Below, piece by piece: positions 47,971-59,621 of a stretch of 64,000 nucleotides of DNA. Source of the stretch: Amaurobius ferox (Eukaryota; Arthropoda; Arachnida; Araneae; Amaurobiidae); the NCBI GenBank assembly GCA_951213105.1, contig OX578137.1, positions 61,640,736-61,704,735 of the forward strand. Direction: 5' to 3'. Position 1 is the stretch's first letter, and the number at the start of each line of letters is the position of its first letter. The notes under the pieces were generated by a model. That model did no database searches, was not told the origin of the DNA, and saw only the letters and a list, made by a program, of their open reading frames with translations. The translations under genes and the position numbers were made by a program.

Positions 47971-48939
47971 AACTTTCGAGGGGACAGCTTCGAGGAGTAA
48001 TCTAAGTAGAGAAAGCCTATGCAGCCCTAACGAAAGCCCGAAACCGTTGTCATGTGACTTGAGGGACACTTCCCGGAAAGAGCGTTCCGTTTCCCCTGTA
48101 ATTCAATGGAAGAAGGTAAATGTCAAAGCTGCCTAGAAAGAAAAATATATATATTTAATTATTTCTGCTTCCCCTAAGCTTTGGAGGATAAAAAATTGTA
48201 GGAGAGATTGATAAGCTTCGAGATGAAATTTTTCCATCAATGTATTTATCCCAAAATATTCATTAAAACATCTTTAACTGAGTTTTACTACATTTTGACG
48301 ATATTTGCCGGTTTTTGACAAACGAAACTGCGAAGTCGCTCCCGCAGGCTTTGGATGAACGCAAGAAATAGTTTGTGCTTCCTAAGATATAATTTTGAAA
48401 TTGCAATCAAGAGTATTTTTTACATCCCGGGATATCAGAAATAATTTTTTTTAATTTCGTTATCCCATGGGATTAAAAATATCCTTTTACTTCATTTTCT
48501 AGATAAAGAATATATATTTAATTATCTTACTTTTGATTTATTTGTCTATAAATATTACGCGTATGTGAACGATAATAGCATGTTGAGATTTTCTTATAAC
48601 AAACATTTAGTAGAACGGAATTTTGAATATAATGAGAACAGTTTCATAAAAAACAATACATTTAAGTACGTTTTCGCATTTGCATTAAACACTGATATAC
48701 TTATAAAGAGCATTAGACGATAGCTAACCGTCTGAAATAATACACCTTTAATTAGGCAATACAATATATTAAAAAAAAACTAGTACAATAAATGTACATG
48801 TGTACTTTAATATATGTACTGGAAAATGTAACTGATTGATATCGAACAAATTGCATATAAAATTTATAAATAAAAGTATCCTAAGTTAATAAATGCATGT
48901 CATTTGGCATACTGTATAAATTTTATTATAAAAGAACTT

Positions 48940-50200
48940 GGTATACAGTACGTCGCTGTTTTCACGATTTCCGTCGCATCGTAGTTTAAAATCGTAGTTT
49001 AGGCATATCGCAATATCGTTAAAGTGATAAAATATCTCATAACAAGTTATTTTAATATGTTTTTATTTGGTCTGAATCGGAACCAGAAAGAAAAATAAAT
49101 GGTAGGAAAAGTATGTAAGACCTCATTAACACAATTCAAACACTTTCAGCAAAAAATTTGTGTTGTGTACATATACGTATGTATGTATGTGATGTGCGTA
49201 TATGTATATGTGCTTGTCTGTGTGTGTGCTTATATGTATGTGTTCTTGTGTGAGTGCGTCAATGTATACGTGTTCTTGTATGTGTGCGTATATGTATATG
49301 TATTTGTTTGTGTGATTGCGTATTTGTATAAGTATTTGCATGTGAAGTTTGGTTAAGATAACTTATGAACCCATGTACGTACCGTCATGATATTTTATAT
49401 GTGGATACAGTATGTAAAATAATTGAAGGAGTTGGTATTTGTTTCGTATAAATTCCAAGATTAAAACACAAATTATAGTTTTAAAATTTTTTAGCATTAT
49501 TTATTTTGGTAAGCAACGGTGTGACAGTTGCTTTTAAATGAGAAAATGATTATTTGAACTGTGATTGAAATAATGGTATTACTGGTAATTGGTAACTACT
49601 GGTAATTGGTAACTAAAGGCATACGTTAATAAAAGCATTTCGCATACTTTACGGCTCATTGTGAAACAAGAAGTATGAGGAACGTTGCTGTTCTAACGAT
49701 TTTCCTCGCATTTTGACGTCACTGTATGTATACAATTGTTTTAAATTCGTAGTTTAGACATAGCGCATTGCCGACAAGGTCATTATTGAATAACTCATAT
49801 CAAGTTATTTTAATATGTTTTATTTGGTGTGAATAGGCAAGAGAAAGAAAAATAAGGGATACGAAAAGTATATTTTAAGACCTCTTGAACAAAGTTCAAA
49901 TATTTTCCGCAAGATGTATGTATTGTGTGCATATATGTATGCGTGTTTGTGTGTGTGCCCGTATGTATGTATTTGTCTGTTTGTGTGCTTATATGTATGT
50001 ATGTTCATATATGTATACATGTTTGTCTATGTGTGTGCGTATATGTATATGTACTTGTGTGTGCGAGTATATGTGTTTATTTCTGGTAATGTGTAATATG
50101 AATATGTATTTGCCTGTGAAATGGAGGAATGGGGGTAAGATAACTTACGAACGCATGTATGTATCTTTATAACATTTCATGTGCGGATACATTATGTAAA
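48940..50200. repeat. Two-copy tandem repeat of about 740 bp with TG/TATG tracts
   Basis: 48950-49380 and 49670-50180 share caagttattttaatatgttt, agaaagaaaaataa, a cgtagttta word and then a degenerate tgtatgtatgtg/gtgtgtg tract (49170-49320 and 49925-50080) followed by taagataactta. The copies are diverged. Long plus-strand frames rich in Tyr, Val and Cys across the tracts are microsatellite artefacts. Confidence 0.75.
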
Positions 50201-51004
50201 ATAACTGATGAGAATCCCCTAAATTTTTTATAGTTAAAGGTACAGTACTCTTTTCTTTACATGGGATAGATCAGTATTAATGGTATACTATGCCTTCTTA
50301 CATTTTTTAAAAATAGAAGTATCATAAAACTAAAATAACTTCGTTAAAAGCAACATATAACACAAGCTTTGTGTTGCATGTTGCTTTTAACGATTTTATT
50401 ACGTTAGCGTTTTGGGCTGTACATAGAAGTATTGTGTTAGAACCGAACAAATTGTAAATATTTTGGTGTTAGGGCATCTCTATGAATAAACAATGAATAC
50501 TGTAAAACTTAACTATGATTTGTTCAATTATTATCTATATCTCGTTAACAAAATGTTATCTATCGATATAATTGTTTATGTTTTATGATAAAAAAAACTT
50601 AATTATTAAATAAAAATAACTTGAAATCATTTTCTGCAATGATAATTTGAAAAAGAAAGCTAACAGCAAAGCTAAAAGAAAGCTAAAAGAAAGCTAGCAA
50701 ATGTAAGAATAAATTTGTAAGAAAAGAAAGTGTTGCAGAATCTTAATCCACGTATTTTGAACCTGTATATTTTAGAGATTTAAAAATACCTAGATTAAGA
50801 TTCTGAAAAAAGAAAGTTATGTAAAACAATGAACAAACTACCGCAATGGCACACTTTTACAATTTTCTGGAACTGCTACAATGCTCCGTTCTAGCGCGAA
50901 CGTGCCAAATCTGACGCTCATTTATAGAAGCGAAGGGGGACATACTGGCCATGCTTTTAAGATCACTAAACAAAGGAAATGCTACCTCTAGAGATACTAA
51001 CTTT

Positions 51005-51272
51005 TTGGGAAACAGTGGTGTGATATTTTCGGACGATCACATGTGTGCATTGTGCGTGTTGACCATAGCTTCATCTGAGAATAAAACAGTGGCGGGAAAT
51101 TGTGGATTATTCCGTGTGACATCAAGCATCCAGCGCACGAACTCTACCCGAAGGGAATAATCGGCTTCGGCTAGGAGTTGTACCTTCTGCGTGTGGAAGG
51201 TGTGCATTTTTTCTGCATTCAGAACCTTCCACATCACGTCGTGCCGAATGCCCAGTTCAGCTCTAGATGTGT
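51005..51272 (-). pseudogene. Mariner-like transposase, N-terminal and first catalytic part
   Basis: Minus strand: SRAELGIRHDVMWKVLNAEK (helix-turn-helix region), HTFHTQKVQLLAEADY, RVEFVRWMLD, NPQFPATVLFSDEA (first catalytic Asp), NTHNAHM, then TGA where Trp is expected and SSEN. It matches the N-terminal half of the same transposase type whose C-terminal half lies at 47474-47970, in the correct order on the same strand. Confidence 0.8.
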
Positions 51273-52640
51273 TAACATAATTAAAAAATCAATATGAATA
51301 ATAATTTAATATATGAAAATATCCAAGCTTTATCAATTTAATGCGTAATAATTACAAGATGGAAACGGATGGGAAAATATACTAGTCAAAGCTCGGCAAT
51401 GTACTCGATACTACCTGAATTATGCAATCCCACTATTTATGAGAAAAATAATTCAAAAATTAGTCTTAATAATTAACCAAAATGTGAAAATGAACTAAAT
51501 TAGTCAATCTAATGATTGATATTTAGAGGATGGAGATGGATGGAAAAGAATACTTTTGGACTCCCAGGACAACGAAAATTTACTGAATTGAGCTGAATCG
51601 TACTGAATGTGTTAAAATAATTTTTAAAAATCAACATGAATAATAAACTAAAAAATGAAAATTAACAAGTTTTGTCAATTTAATGTTCAATAATTACAGT
51701 ATAGAGATGGATGGAAAAAAAAGAACGATGAAAAACAATTGGTTTTTTCCGTAATTTTACAGGCTTTTACCATAGTCTGTAATTACGCTCAGAAATTAGT
51801 AAAAATTACGGAAAATCCGTAATGGTTGGCATCTCTATACTACCGTAAAATTCCGTCGATCCGCTCCCTCAAATGTATATAGGAAAATGTGTGTGGGGAG
51901 AGGGGTAATTATTGGAAATTTTTTGCTAAAAGAAGCATATGTAGAATTCTGTCGATCCGCCTTCTCAAATATAATAAAACAGAAAGCATAAGGTTAATCG
52001 GAATTTTCAGCTAAAAGAAACAATTTATATCTTTATCAATACGTTTATTTAATTCGATAATGAATTATTTTAATCTCTTCCGATGCTTTTGGGGGGGGGG
52101 GGGGAGTAACGGTATTTTTCAGAATTTTAAATCGAAACAAAAAGGGAAGGTAGTCATTTCACGGGGAGGGCGGATCGATGGAATTCTGTGGTAATTTTGC
52201 AAAATATTGCTAGAAATATACGCAATCGGATTAAAGATATATTGATATCAAATAGTAATATTTGAGAAAATAGGTAATTTTTCGGAAAAATGATTAAGAC
52301 AACTATATTTTATTAAAATATATACAGAAACTTTGCACTTAAAGCATTGAAACGTGCATAGGACTAGAGTTTGATAAACGAAAACCTCTCCTTTACAATT
52401 CTACAAGTTTGGGAAAAAAACAGCATAACACAAAAGTAAATACGTACAATCCCTAAATAGTCATTCATCGGCGCATATCAATGACACCGAAAATTTCCGA
52501 GAACTTAGGCATTTAAAGGGAAAATACATGTTTCCCCAGCATAAATGGGAAAAAAGGGACCTGATAATGAAAGAGGGGACTTCATGGGACGAGTTGCGAA
52601 AAAAATGACGTTGTGGGGAAAAAGAACCAGTTGCGAAGGC
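51273..52640. other. AT-rich part of the composite insertion
   Basis: It contains a run of 14 G near 52090-52103 and two aattttac-rich stretches. Sequences at 51290-51420 and 51550-51720 are loosely repeated (gagatggatggaaaa, atcaatatgaataataa). No gene or complete element. Confidence 0.4.
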
Positions 52641-52849
52641 TGAACTTGGCATCGACATGTCTGAGCCTTTGTTGAATTAAACCTAAGGCTGTTGCCTGTT
52701 TGAGCATAGTGACTTGACTTGCCTTTTATGCTCGAATTCTTTGCCTAACAATTTCCATTGAAGTCAAGTTAGGCTGGAACAGCTTTATGCCCAGGAATGT
52801 ATCCTTACCATTAACGTCCAAGGGGTGGATAAAGTTTCTAAAGTAGGAA

Positions 52850-53204
52850 TTAAAAATGGCTTTCATTATTTAGGCCTTCTCAAGTTTTGTGGATGCAAAT
52901 CTAGACCATTAACATCAGCGCATCATTTGTTTCCTAACATCAACAACAAGGCTGAAATCTCATTTCATGCAATAGAAAATCATATGTCGTTGCAAGAAGA
53001 ATGGACTAATAAGCATATGTGGCAGGTGGCGTGAATATTACATGTACTAAAGAAATGTCTGATGATAATCTTATAAATGGCTTATTGAACGTTGACAATG
53101 AAGTGGTCGATTCTTTAGTTGAAGAAATGAATAATGTTTTCGAATCTCATTCCACCATCATAAAACAAGCCATGAATGTGATTAAAGTGCTTCAGAATAA
53201 TTGA
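52850..53204 (+). pseudogene. Unidentified coding remnant, block B copy
   Basis: Counterpart of 6463-6807. LGLLKFCGCKSRPLTSAHHL is readable in one frame. A second frame has TCTKEMSDDNLINGLLNVDN, EVVDSLVEEMNNVFES and IKQAMNVIKVLQNN ending at TGA 53202-53204. The C-terminal 50 codons are fully open here but carry a stop in block A. Residue similarity between the blocks is higher than expected for random sequence, so this derives from a real protein-coding sequence. Family not recognised; a Tigger-like transposase tail is possible. Confidence 0.4.
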
Positions 53205-53635
53205 CAAATAAAAAATATGAGTGACTACCATAACATCAACAATTAAAAAAATGGTGTATTTGAGTACTCTAAAAAAATATACAGCAGAAAGACACAAAGA
53301 ACATCATTCATGAAAAGCCAGAAAGTACGCAGCTCACATAACGTTTCGTCCTGTTTCATTTCCGCAATGCGTCAAATTAAATTACTTTTTTTTTCACTGT
53401 TTCAATTTTAGTAATTTATTTTTAAATTGTTGCTGCACAATAGTTCATTATTTTGATATTGTTATTCATTAAGGGTAGTTTCTTAAAGAAGTATGTTATT
53501 TTTCTGAAATTATGAAAATTTATAATGTGTGAATGCAGTATTCCCTTCTCTTAAAACTTCCTGAAAAGTAAGAAAAGGAATGTTTGATGTAACGGCCATT
53601 TGATACAATGTCCCAAGAGATTCCTTAAAGATCAT

Positions 53636-53795
53636 GTGGCGATTGTGCGTCGCCGTGGTCCCGAACCAGGGACCTGTTGCATTGTAGACCGACATTATAA
53701 TCACTGAGCAAAAGCTAGCTCCCCCTCTGTTCTTATAATTCGGTTACTGGCTCGTGTGGCATCTTTGATAGATGTCTTTGCTGCCAATCGCCACA
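53636..53795 (-). mobile_element. 160-bp tRNA-like element with terminal inverted repeats
   Basis: Ends are TGTGGCGATTG / CAATCGCCACA (11-bp perfect inverted repeat). The flanks show ATCA or ATCAT on both sides, and block A has the empty site agATCATtataaag near 7210. On the minus strand the interior reads TTGCTCAGTGATTATAATGT and then TCCCTGGTTCGGGACC, with A-box and B-box spacing of a tRNA. The would-be anticodon loop (GTCTACAAT) is one base from a Cys-GCA loop. It is too degraded at both ends of the cloverleaf to be a tRNA gene. Confidence 0.75.
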
Positions 53796-53974
53796 ATCAT
53801 TATAATTCAAAATTTAATAAAATGATTTCAAAAAATACATTTAATGTAATTTAACTGCTTACCTAGCATGATAATCTGCATTGAAAGATAACAATAAATT
53901 AATAATTAATGCTAAACATTTTACTGGAACATAAACACCCTGTTAAGGGCACTCTAATGCATCTAACACTCTCT

Positions 53975-54096
53975 AACACTCTAATGCATGTTATGCCCTT
54001 AACAGGGTTGTTGTTGAAACCCAGACCGTCTGGTAGGTCGGACGGTCTGGGTTTCAACAACAACCCTGTTAAGGGCATAACATGCATTAGAGTGTT
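53975..54096. repeat. Perfect 56-bp inverted repeat (palindrome)
   Basis: Arms 53975-54030 and 54041-54096 are exactly complementary around a 10-bp centre (TGGTAGGTCG). The inner part of the right arm is the tail of the SINE family at 21587-21862 (GACGGTCTGGGTTTCAACAA) and the outer part is local flanking DNA that also aligns with block A near 7350. See findings. Confidence 0.97.
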
Positions 54097-54644
54097 CTCT
54101 AAATGGATTTTATATAAACATAATTTAAAATATTCTTATCTTTTTATAAATCAGCACTTTAATAAAGTATCTTGTACCTAGTATATTATATAGATAAAGT
54201 TTCATAAAGTATATTATATTAAGGCACGGCAATACTTTAAAATATCTTGTATCTTTACCTTCTTCTAAAAATATAGATACTGCTATCCAGTGGTTAGTAC
54301 ATGAGAAAGAATCTAATTTAAGTTGTACCAAAGAAAATAATTATTTGCACATAAATATCACACTCCAAAATGTTTTAGAAACACTAATTAAATATTCCTT
54401 AGGACAGGCTATCATGTAACATGTAAAAAGTGGCATAAATTACAAAATTAATCAATTTTCAATATTATATAAACTGATTTATTTTGAGAACTCATAATTA
54501 CTGTTAGTCAAAAAAAAATCCATGAAAATGTACCTAACTTCATAAATATTCCATGGACATTAGTAACATTAGGTGCTTTGATTGAGTAAGAATAGTACTA
54601 CATAACACATTGGTACCACAGAAAGTAAATATGAATTTACTTAC

Positions 54645-54853
54645 AGAAGATGCATTCTGCTCTAGAAATACTCGCACTGTCTTTAATGCAACATGAGCAG
54701 CATTTCTTTTGAGATATCTAAGCGTTCCTGTTGATATACAAGGAAATGCAATAGTTCTCAGACCCTTTTCTTTAGCGATAATCAAGGAATTCAAATAGCA
54801 CCTTCGTAAAAGTTTGTTATTTTCTCCAGCAGGTCTAACAGTATGAATCACAT
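54645..54853 (-). CDS. Macrodomain protein copy B, exon equivalent to A exon 5
   Basis: Same 209 bp, acceptor and GTAAGT donor as copy A. It reads VIHTVRPAGENNKLLRRCYL, then GLRTIAFPCISTGTLRYLKR and LKTVRVFLEQNASS. About 53 of 69 residues agree with A. Changes fall in conserved sites: Gly of HTVGP is Arg, and the ADP-ribose loop STG-x-Tyr-x-Tyr-Pro has become STGTLRYL, losing the aromatic and the Pro. The frame is open and free of indels, so it may be a functional but altered paralogue or a young pseudogene. Confidence 0.85.
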
Positions 54854-55584
54854 CTAAAGAACAAAAACATTCAATTAAAATAATCAACAATATATCAAAG
54901 TTAGACTTCAGATTTGTAGCACTATATTAAGAAAATGGCAATCGATTGATTTCTCTTTAATTGATAATGAAATGTATAAGATTTAAAGAAGAAACATGTT
55001 ATTTGACACTCAAATTTAATAATATAAGAGTAATAAGTGAATTCCTTAACTTTTTTCTATGAGTGTGAAACAGAAAAGAAAAACTTACCAAAAGAAGAAA
55101 AAATATGTGCCTTACGTTTATTATGCTCACCGACCTTTATTTTGAATGTGTATACATTAAAATTTCAAAATCAATAAACACATTTAGTTACGTGCGATTT
55201 GAATTGCTTAACTTGTATCATATTTATTGAAATAAAAAGGTGTAATATTTAGCAAGGAAATATCTGCTATATGAAGCACTTTCTGAATTACATTTTAAAT
55301 TATATTTTATTGACAAGACATTATAGAAGAGAAATGACCTTTATTAATTCATCATTTATTTAAAAAATTTATAATAACATTTCGTATATTTTATATACAT
55401 TTCTATTCACTTTTATGAACTCATGAACTAGGAACAATGAGCTTCATGAACACATGAACTAGGTAACACGGTAAGTGTACCTGAACTAAAACAATTTATT
55501 CTCACCTAAATTGAGAAATATTTTTCAGTTTTGAGCCATTAAGATTGAAATGAATAGCTATGAAACAGTTTTCATGGACTAAAA

Positions 55585-55705
55585 TGTGTCCTGGAATTAC
55601 ATTTAATGTACACTGTAGTAATTATCATCTTTATTACTGAAATTAGTATTAAAAATGCTTATTTTTCCCACAATGATTCATTTTTAAAATTGCCTAAACA
55701 TAATT
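55585..55705. repeat. Single monomer of the 122-bp satellite
   Basis: aattacatttaatgtacact through cccacaatgattcattttta matches one unit of the array at 10590-13445. Only one unit is present at this position of block B. Confidence 0.8.
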
Positions 55706-56329
55706 TTTTTGCACGGCAACTCATGTAAAATCCATTCTTCAAATACAGTGAATAAGATCATTGTCATCAAGACGAATCTTTACTAATAGGATGATGGTCA
55801 CATGCACTTACGTGGTTTTTAAATATAGATATAATGTTTTGAAATTGTAACAGGTTATTAAAGATACCACCTGCTGAGATTTTTGGTCATCCTCAAAAAT
55901 TATTATTCACAGAGTATTAAGCAACTAGGATACTTCCACCCTCAATTTGATGAACTCACTAATCCTACTGTGATTTCATAAAAATACCAAATGCACAGTT
56001 TCATAATTCTGATTAATTCAACAAAATATGAGCCGATTTGACCTCAATCACAAAATTTTTCCTTTACATATACCATGCATTTTAAGCAAAGTAAAACTCC
56101 AAATAGCATTTGGGAAAAGTATGAGGAGAATAGAGATTTTGTCCGGTAAGAATCAAATATGGCTATATTGACTGGGAGACTTTCATAGCACTTTCTTCAA
56201 AAAATAGAAATATATTGATAATAAATGCCAGGAAAACCTCAAGATTCTTGAGACATAAAGGTATATGGAGCCAATCTGACTGCAGTGCACCTGACAACTG
56301 CTGGGTGCTTGGTGGAGAATCCATGAATT

Positions 56330-57170
56330 AAGCAACCTGATCGCATTTGTCTAACGTATGCTCAATTGGGTTTAAGTCTGGGGATTTAGGAGGCCAGGGA
56401 AGTACTCCGAAGGCTGCATTGTTCTCCTTCAACCACCCTCGGACAGTTCAAACTATGTGACAAGTTTCATTGTTGTACTGGTAAATCCTATCTGCCACAG
56501 GGAAGACAATCCGCATTTATGGGTGTACGTGGTCTTCAAGGAAAGATTCATAACGAATTCGGTTCATAGTGCCTTCTACTAGCATGAGTAGACCCAGAGG
56601 ATGCCACGAAAACATTCCCCAAACCATAACACTGCCCCCACCGCCTTGTGTTCTTCCAGCAATGGTTGGTGAGTGTTTCTTCTCCTATCTTTTACGTCTT
56701 ATACACTAACATCCACCATTCGATCAAGCAGATAATGAAACTCATCGGAGAAGGCAAGATTTTACCAATCAGCGGTGATCCAATTCCAATACTGTCGTGC
56801 AAATGTAAGCCTTTTTTGACGATTCACCTTCGTTAGAATATGTGTGTAGTTACCATTTGTCTGCTTCAGAGGCCCATCCGTTGCAGGGTTCGCTGAACTG
56901 TCGTTTGAGACACATTTCTAGTAGCCCCATGATTCATTCGTTCAATGGTTGCTCCACTGTAATGACGCGATCGGTCCCTTCGCAGTTTCAAGTCACTTAT
57001 TTGCAATGGTGCCATTTCTCTATTGGCAATACACTTTAACCAAAAAAGCACACGAACAGTTCACAAACTGCGCTGTTTTGGAAACACTGTCACCCTTGGC
57101 CCGAAACCCGATAGTCATCCCTTTTTCAAATCTGATAAATCGCTGCTTTCAGCCATCGCAGTAACCAGTG
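56330..57170 (-). pseudogene. Tc1-like transposase relic
   Basis: Minus strand pieces in order: a helix-turn-helix region (DLKLRRDRSRHYSGATIERM, then VSQTTVQRTLQRMGL), LTFARQYWNWITADW, LAFSDEF (first catalytic Asp), a degraded centre, QYNNETCH where the second catalytic Asp is Asn, and WPPKSPDLNPIEHTLD with the final Glu. At least five stops and frameshifts. It belongs to a different Tc1 lineage from 23981-24511, judging by sequence. Inserted in block B only. Confidence 0.85.
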
Positions 57171-59621
57171 ATATGTTTTAGAATTCCTACACCACAAGTT
57201 ATATATACCCACCAAACCAGCTCACGACACGTGCTCCTTTCATTGACTACGCGATGTTGACGTCAAAAGTAGGAAATGATCACAATTATATAATGTGACT
57301 CGAAACTGTAGTAAACATTATAACTACAAAATTACAGAAGTGGTGAAAACATGTTTTAATCGGTAAGAGAAATTTTACAAAGTTAAATATGAATGAAATG
57401 AAATGTCTTTAAATTAATACTTGTCAGAAAAAAAATTACAATTGCATCATGAAATATAAACATTTTTTTATTCTAACTGCTGAGAGAAAGACAGACATGT
57501 GTTTTCCTTTATTAGTACTGGTGCTTTATCTGATCTATTTTGATAAAGTTTTTTTTTTCTTTTGAAATCAATCAGTAGATATTTTATTCAACATTTCAGG
57601 CTGTTGAGTAACAACATATTTTTTCATAATACCAAAACAATTTGTTACTTGTAAAACAAGAACTTACTATTTCCTTGTATAAATCAGGCATATTTCAGTT
57701 AGGTAACAACAATTATTTTGAGAGTGTTATAAGCCCCCTTTCTTAGGCCAAAGCAGAACAGTTAGAACAATGTGCACCCTTAGCAAAATCTGAGAGCAAA
57801 CTGGGGAGAGGTAAGCGATGAGGAATTCAAAAAATCTAGGGCACACACATTGAAAAAATTCGCAGACAAGTCATATCAGCACTTGAAAAACACACCCATA
57901 AATAAATCACTACAGCATGATAAGGGGACCCTCAACCGCCCACAAAGACAAGAATAGCTGGCACTGAGAATGAAATCTAAAGCATTGATATAAGATTTAA
58001 AAAACAGAAAAGAAATCCATGATTAGCTAAATTATTTTTAATCGATTTATATTTTCTTGTAATTGATGAGGTTACTTCATATAGCTTCTGAAACTTTTAT
58101 TTTACCTTATTTTCTGTGCTGTATCTTTCTTTGACCTAATCTGAACCAGTGTTAATTATTTAGCAGTTTGGTTGATGAATTCAACTCTCGAAACCGGTTA
58201 AATCCTTCTATTATTTTCTTCTTAATTACTGCATCATTCTCTGTAATTCTCTGCTTCTTTCCTTTACAAGGTTTTGACTATTTTTCCTCCCTTCAAATTA
58301 TTTAACCAATATCCCTCTAAAATCTTAAATCCTTATTCTCTCTAAAATTATTTTACCAATAATAATTTAACAGTTTATATATTTCTTCTCTGTTTTTAAA
58401 TCTCAGATCAATGTTTTAAATGCCATTCTCAGTGCCATATCTTCTTGTCTTCGTGGGTGGGAGCGGTATCCTTTATCATTACGTGATGATGTTTATGGGG
58501 TTTTTTTAAAGTGGCGATATCACCTGTCTGCGAAATTTTTGCTTCTGTGTCCTAGCTCTTTTGAATTGCTCATTGCTTACCTCATCGAAGTTCACTCTCA
58601 GCTTTTGTTAAAGGTTTTGTTAAAGGTGTTAAAGGCTGTCCCTTGAAACAATTGTCATCACCTAACTTATATATGAGTGCTTTGTACAAGGAAGTAGTGA
58701 ATTCTCATACTTCTTCATTATTAAATTCAAGTCCAGTACGTTAACATCAAATATTCAGTATTAAGCAACACACAAAGTTTTGTTCAAAATTTCACTGTAT
58801 TTGAAACATATGAACAAAAAAACTACTCCGTCAACATTGAGTTATATATTTCATTATTGAGACACTGTTTCTGAAAACCACTACACAATTCCAGCTGTAG
58901 CAAATGCAGTGTCTAGAGGTAGAAAATGTATTGATATTGAATAGAGTAAATGTCTATAATAATAAAACAATGTCTGTCTGTGTGCATGCACTGCAATAAA
59001 AAATCCAAGCTACTTACTTTCTTACAGCAGCTAAGAAATTTCCTTACAGCAGCTAAGAAATTTGGGACATAGATATTTCTGGGCAAGTTCAGAGATACCT
59101 TGGAAAAACTTACATTTAATACAATTTAGTTTTTAGTTATTCAATGTTGATGCAAAATTTTGAGTAATTTTCACGATTTCCACATCAAATTGTAGCGATC
59201 GAAAATTGTACGGTTTCATTCTTAACGCCACAATAAGGTATGAAGGACAAACATTAAAAATGAGCTCTAAACAAAATCCATAACACAATATTCTGATTTT
59301 TAGTGGCATATAGAATTGCAAAATATTAATATATTTGAAAATCCAATACATTAATGCTCAATATCAGCTCAAGCCATTTCTACTATTTTTAAGAAAAATT
59401 GAATTATATTTAAATTTCTTGATATAAAAATATACGACTAATCTAACATGATAAGAAGCACACATTTGATGGGAAGCCACAACTTGTCAACCACAGAAAG
59501 AAAAAAATGGAAAACCTAGTTGCGATCGTCCGATGTTTATTATCACTAGCCACTTGACAACCAATAGGCAATTTTTACATTAAAAAAGTTAGCAAACAAT
59601 AACAAGTTAAAGAAAACGTAC

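Larger units (their letters stand above)
46490..52640. mobile_element. Composite insertion of about 6.1 kb in block B
   Basis: Copy A runs directly from ctgtccaagttcagc (about 6212) to ggcatcagcgtgtctg (about 6233). The matching words in B are at about 46467 and 52648, so everything between is extra. It contains a SINE tail fragment (46930), microsatellites, two transposase fragments (47474-47970, 51005-51272), a 740-bp two-copy repeat (48940-50200) and unremarkable AT-rich sequence. I cannot define one element with ends, so several nested events are likely. Confidence 0.65.
45454..54644 (-). other. Last intron of macrodomain copy B
   Basis: About 9.2 kb, twice the length of its copy A counterpart. 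The excess comes from a composite insertion between about 46490 and 52640 and from two small insertions near 53.6 and 54.0 kb. The remainder aligns with 4434-8570. Confidence 0.75.
54854..59621 (-). other. Intron of macrodomain copy B between its second and third visible exons
   Basis: It aligns with 8780-14388, without the A-specific repeat and Helitron, and with one satellite monomer (55585-55705). About 2.95 kb at 56345-59295 is extra in B and contains a Tc1 relic (56330-57170). Its remaining part (57171-59295) is AT-rich with a short duplicated word (ttacagcagctaagaaattt at 59022 and 59044) and no gene. Confidence 0.7.

Noticed and set aside
49099..50172. Several plus and minus frames rich in Tyr, Val, Cys and Met
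   Set aside because: They are translations of TG/TATG microsatellite tracts.
53636..53725. A tRNA gene (Cys-like) on the minus strand
   Set aside because: The acceptor stem does not pair, the anticodon loop is altered, and the sequence lies inside a mobile element with inverted ends.
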